Below, in pieces: positions 55,609 through 64,000 of a stretch of 64,000 nucleotides of DNA. The stretch covers positions 1,966 through 65,965 of the forward strand of contig NSJX01000009.1 of NCBI GenBank assembly GCA_002286715.1, written 5' to 3'. A program made the translations under genes and the position numbers. Positions within the stretch are counted from its first letter, which is position 1. Every line of letters starts with the position of its first letter. This stretch comes from Dentipellis sp. KUC8613. Taxonomy: Eukaryota; Basidiomycota; Agaricomycetes; Russulales; Hericiaceae. The notes under the pieces are model-generated. The model had not been told where the DNA came from, searched no databases, and was given only the letters and a program-made list of their open reading frames with translations.

Positions 55609-55817
55609 TGTACGAATATGCTCCTTCTTTTTCCTCGCAGGAGGCAGTAGGCCTGTTCCCAATGGTCGACCGGCGACGATGACACGGTAAAGCGACCACG
55701 GGGGCTTCTATTGAAGATTGTGGATCGGTATTTATTATTTATAGGAAATCATTTGATTTGTCCTGACTGGTGGCGTTTCGGCCGTCGCGCGAGTTCACTT
55801 GCTTCTAGACGACCAGC

Positions 55818-56621
55818 ATGGATACACCCATCTACTACCCCAAAGCCGAATTCATAGAAACAGTGAGTGCAGTCACTCTCTATGGCAATCCTGCGGGAAT
55901 GGGTATCAATATTGAACAAGGACACAGGCAACAAAGTCTCGCGTCGCGCAACCATCGCTGGCCCTCAAAACATCATCCTCGGCGGCAAGACCATCATCTC
56001 CAGTGGGGCGATCATTCGAGGAGACTTGAAGCGCACTGGACCGGGACATGCTGTTGTCATCTCGCTGGGACGCTATTGCTTGGTGGGGGAGGGCTGCGTC
56101 ATGAGGTGTGTCCAGATGTCATTGACCTTTCATCGTGTCCTAATCTTGTGTTCTCGCAAGACCGCCATACAAAACGTACCGCGGGACATTCAATTACTAT
56201 CCCATGAAGATTGGCGACCACGTTCACATTGGTGCTGGGTCTGTGGTCGAGGCAGCCACCATTGGCAACCACGTCGAGATCGGGAAAAACTGTGTCATCG
56301 TGAGTCCGTGCATTCGTTCGACCATACACAAACGCTTGACGCGACGGTGATGTATAGGGAAAATTCACTATCATCAAAGACTGTGCGCGAATCGCAGACA
56401 ACACCATCATACCTCCGAGCACCGTCATTCCAGCTTTGTCGCACTTTGCTGGCTCACCTGGTCAGTACTCGCAGGGTCCCGTCGACCGGACCGCATCCTC
56501 TGACCCGTGTTGTTTGTGTATAGGACGTTTCGTCGAGGATCTCCCTGAATCGACTCAAGAAATCGTGGAGGCGCACACGAAACGATACTACACGCGGTTC
56601 CAGCCTCTGGGAGAGCAATGA
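55818..56621 (+). CDS. Dynactin subunit 5 (p25), left-handed beta-helix protein
   Basis: Pointed-end component of dynactin, which links dynein to cargo such as early endosomes in hyphae. Exon 1 MDTPIYYPKAEFIET joins DTGNKVSRRATIAGPQNIIL-GGKTII. Hexapeptide-repeat coils follow: SSGAIIRGDLKRTGPGHAVV, ISLGRYCLVGEGCVMR, PPYKTYRGTFNYYPMKIGDH-VHIGAGSVVEAATIGNHVEI, GKNCVI and FTIIKDCARIADNTIIPPST. The end is RFVEDLPESTQEIVEAHTKR-YYTRFQPLGEQ. About five exons with short introns, intact. Length about 190 residues, as expected for p25. Confidence 0.92.
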
Positions 56622-57225
56622 ACGCGCTTTTGTCAGTCTCGTCCTTGGCCCTCGCTGTGCTCTCCTGTATTTGTGTCTCTCCTGGTCCCTGTATTTCTTC
56701 ACTGTGAGTCCGTCTATCCTGGTCGTGGTTACTAGGATGCAACAAATAGAAGTCAAGCACCGATTCAGTCTCAAAGACTGCGATGACGATTATACCATGC
56801 TAATACTGATAATTCATCTTATGTTCTTCGACGCTAATTCGCTTGCTGACGTCTCCCTTTGTGCTAGATAATCATCGCATACCCCGGTAATTAAACTAAG
56901 TCTGGGAGTAGTCACTCCGGTCTGTCGTAGAACCTCTGCAATTTGTGATTATCTCGATACCAAACGCCTTCCGCGGGCCATTTCAATTGCATTGCGGAAA
57001 CGAAGCCAAGATGGCCATCTGCTTACGACAATCCAACGCGGTCGCTATGAAGCCAACCGTCACGAAAAGATGACGAACTTTGTTTCAAGCATACATATTC
57101 TACCATATATTTGACACGATAAATATACGACAAGAGCAATGCCAGTGCCCTGGTGGCAACAGTGGACACTTCGAGATACCCAAAAGCATAGATAAAATAA
57201 ACCACTTCATCGCCTGCGCATCCGC
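56622..57225. other. Convergent intergenic region
   Basis: Between dynactin p25 and peroxidase A; AT-rich 3' flanks, nothing else seen. Confidence 0.5.
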
Positions 57226-59156
<1,931 letters not shown>

Positions 59157-61725
59157 TGCTGCGTCGGTCAATGCGGAGGAAGGAATACTCGAGAGTACTA
59201 AAGAATCCGGGCAACATACCTAGGCTTTTATACCTCGCATGCGAGAGCCGTGCCTCACCATTCCCAACCAATCTATCGCAGTGACTGACGAAGAGAGCGA
59301 ATGGTATCTCAGAGATTTACCTGGCACAGTGTCGGTTACGACTGGACCGGTCGAAAAATGGTATGGTGAAATTCAAGTCAATAGGCGCGTGGGCGCGTCC
59401 GACCCGGCGGTACGGGTCGTTCACCATGCGCAACAGAACAGTGGGACGCTTCCGACAAAAGCATGTGGAGCAGTCGTCGAGGCGGGAAAGCTGTAAATAG
59501 CCGCTGCCCCCGGGTGGTATGTAGACGACGATAGGTTGATGTGGGGAAGACCTACAAGCGGCCATCTATTAATAGTATGTCTGTCTTTTCTGTCAGGATC
59601 GCCAAAATAATTAGTTTGATATAGGACAGGATGCCAAATTCTACTTCGAGGAGGTTATGAAGGCAACCCAGCGATTCGGGTCTGTCCACGGACCCTGGGG
59701 TACCCTGAGAGTACCCCTGCCATATGGTAGTAAACGTCGAGTAAACAACCAGTGCCCTCGACTGAGGCATTCTGTGGAGAAAGCATGCTGCAGTAGTCAG
59801 TACTAGCATTAACAAGGCGACACATCTCCAGACTTCTAACGGATTAAACAAGATTCAAAGGCTGCCAATATCGACCAGACTAATCATATCGAAGAGAAAC
59901 ATTCGGGTGCCAGTGATTATTACTCGAGTACAACATTCAGAATCGTAAGGCCTTGCAAGTTTTCAAAGAGATTCGTTCACAATGATTCACAAAAATCGAC
60001 GAAGATTCGAGGGCGAGGTATAGCACGAAAGACGTCCAGTTCCGATTCGAAGACGTTCAGAAAGCGTTGCTTTGCTGACCAAGCAATTACGTTGCTGTTG
60101 CAAAAGCGAATTGAACGTTGCAATTGAAGCTCTTTGACTCCCCCTTCAATCGTCTGCCGTTCACAGGCCCGGCAACAGCACGGTGAGAGCCCGGCATCCA
60201 TACGGAGCATTCACGATTCGTCCTTCGGATCGCACATGTTACAGGTCAGAGATAAAGACGGATTACTATCCTTGTCGGCAGGTCTTGATAGAACGTAGTA
60301 GACCCCACGATCTGCCTCTTATGGTCCGTGATCTTCCATCGAACAAGCGTGATGCTGAATTTTTGATGACATATGTCTACGAGTATAAAAATAGGCACAC
60401 AATCGTGTGTACTGACAAGACTTTTCACACCGATATTCTGAACACAAATCGGAAAATGACACCCGGAATCAGACAGGGAGCATTGTCTGTACTACTTCCA
60501 GTCCCGGTGCCGCTAATAATCAGCTGCACTTCACGGCATGTACGTTCAAGATTCTCAGTCGCGTTAGAAAGGAGGGGAATAAGTATATTCGAGAATTAGA
60601 CCCTCAAACTTCGACGTCGGCCACGTCGTCGTTCGACGCGTACATCTGCTCCGGTCGCTCGAACGGTACCAGATCGCTGGTCCATGGAAGAGGTAAGGTC
60701 ACAAATATCGGAGTCGTGACATTCCCTTGCTAGGCATCGATATGAGTCTCCATCGTCAGTGACCCAAAGTAGGGGTGCCGGAGTGTACCGTTGTCTTGGT
60801 CCGGACATGACGCAAAATCCGCTTGGTGAAAACACATTTTCAATCACCAAACGTCTTGATTTCGACATAAGCACGTAGGACCATGCCTTGCGCAGTATCA
60901 AGGCTTTGGTTACATGCACTGTCGATCCCTGAGACCGTCATCTAACCCGATTTGAATCGTGTAGGAAACCTTACCAAGCCTGACCGGCCTGAATTATTTT
61001 ATTCCTCAAACATCATCCACAGACTCTCATACTGACCGCATTCCCTCACTTGCAGCTTACGGATGCCGCACCCTCGATCTCACATAGTCGACTCTCTTTC
61101 CCTTCTGTGCGTTACGCCATACATGCCGAAATCCCACATGTTAAAATGAGAGTAGGCTTCACAATTATTGATACTTGCCGGCCAGCCCATTGATCAGCAC
61201 CATGTTCGCATTACTCAAACCCGAGCTACATACGTCAGACTCAGAACTCGTTCCGTCAAGCTCCCATTTCTTGATCGCCAACGCGATAGCAGTAGATTCG
61301 TAGCAAGCATCTTGATTTGAGGGTAGCGCGCACAGCTCCACGAACCAAGTCCCCGCGTTCTTTGATTGCCAGCGCTTCCATAGCACGGCAGCTTCCCAGG
61401 AAATGGGCCGAGTGTCGGCACAGTGGAGCCTCGGAGAAGACCTCTGGCTTGGAGATCGCTCGTGACCCTCGGTACGTGTTATCTATTTCGAGACATTCAT
61501 ACGCTGCCGATTCCGAGAGCTTGCAGGTTTCCCCGTGGTTGACCCAGCTTTTCGCCTCACGTATGAATCACTTAGAGTACTTTGCATCGGAAAATGCATA
61601 ATCAACATAAATATTGTTTGTTCCCACAGATACAACCAATAAATCTAGACCATTGAAAAATACGAGAACTGAAATGAGACGGGTGCAATGACCGAACCAA
61701 CGGTTGTCGTTGAAGGATCGTCTGC
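59157..61725. other. Region between peroxidases, promoter A and unassigned frames
   Basis: The promoter of peroxidase A occupies the left end. Minus-strand frames 59552-59851, 60596-60919 and 61165-61421 match nothing I know and are not linked by splices. No transposon ends seen. Confidence 0.4.
59225..59232 (-). promoter_or_regulatory. TATA box of manganese peroxidase A
   Basis: CTTTTATA on the plus strand reads TATAAAAG towards the gene, about 70 bases before the ATG. Confidence 0.75.
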
Positions 61726-63625
<1,900 letters not shown>

Positions 63626-64000
63626 GTCTGCGACTTGGAAGTGACCAGAGGCGAGAGAGATACTCAGACAGACCTGCCGATTAATGGCCGCGCCTTTCAT
63701 CTTTTATACGAAACGACAAGGTAGGTCGGGCGTATACGTTCGAGCTCAAAGGGCCTGCCAAGAGATGGGTACCTGGCGGATGGCGAGAGGCTCGTTCTTC
63801 CAGTCCAATGGAGAGGATGACTTTGGGAAAATATGCCACATTGTGTCGACAGTGTGAACTGGTGCTTAGGACGGACGAGAGGGACCTTCAAATGCATGCC
63901 ATATGGAGGACAGAGGAAAGGCACCAGAGGCACGAGACATACGGTGCGAGGATGCGAGCCAAACGCATGGGGAACAAAGTTGAATAAACTGCAGCGGTGT
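63626..64000. other. Promoter region of manganese peroxidase B
   Basis: TATAAAAG (minus strand, 63701-63708) is the one clear element. The window ends before any further gene. Confidence 0.55.

Overview
The window is eukaryotic nuclear DNA from a filamentous basidiomycete, most likely a wood-decaying Agaricomycete (Polyporales-like). The evidence is short GT-AG introns of about 50-85 nt in nearly every gene, 5' TATA boxes, two class II (lignin-type) manganese peroxidases, a flavocytochrome b2 / oxaloacetate-hydrolase type cluster, and an intron-bearing tRNA-His. I placed exon boundaries by reading splice sites and keeping frame. Functions are assigned from motifs, not from database searches.

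Layout. 1-4.85 kb: two aspartic protease genes facing away from each other at the ends of a large inverted repeat (arms about 1.58 kb, spacer about 1.54 kb). A third copy lies at 25.5-26.8 kb beside a relic of a TRAPPC11-like gene. 4.98-7 kb: a 3' relic of an N-acetylglucosamine-6-phosphate deacetylase gene, then NMN adenylyltransferase. 7-12.4 kb: gene-poor, with a minisatellite and a run of 28 G. 12.4-14.2 kb: a bZIP factor with an internal hydrophobic segment. 14.2-18.1 kb: no recognisable gene. 18.1-23.8 kb: tRNA-His(GTG), a 2-oxoglutarate/Fe(II) oxygenase and a SulP sulfate transporter, the last two divergent. 27.7-28.6 kb: a CREG-like flavin-fold protein.

29.8-38.2 kb holds two flavocytochrome b2-type dehydrogenases flanking an oxaloacetate hydrolase / PEP-mutase family enzyme. 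Members of these families make oxalate in wood-decay fungi from glyoxylate and oxaloacetate respectively. 57.2-63.6 kb holds two tandem short manganese peroxidases. Oxalate chelates the Mn(III) that manganese peroxidase makes, so the two groups would fit one decay physiology; that link is an inference.

Between them are housekeeping genes: an unusual eIF4G-like gene with extra MA3 domains, TIM22, a tiny secreted Asp/Arg-rich protein, an alpha-arrestin with a PY motif, a TMEM70-like mitochondrial protein, a four-helix membrane protein, tRNA-Gly(GCC) and dynactin p25.
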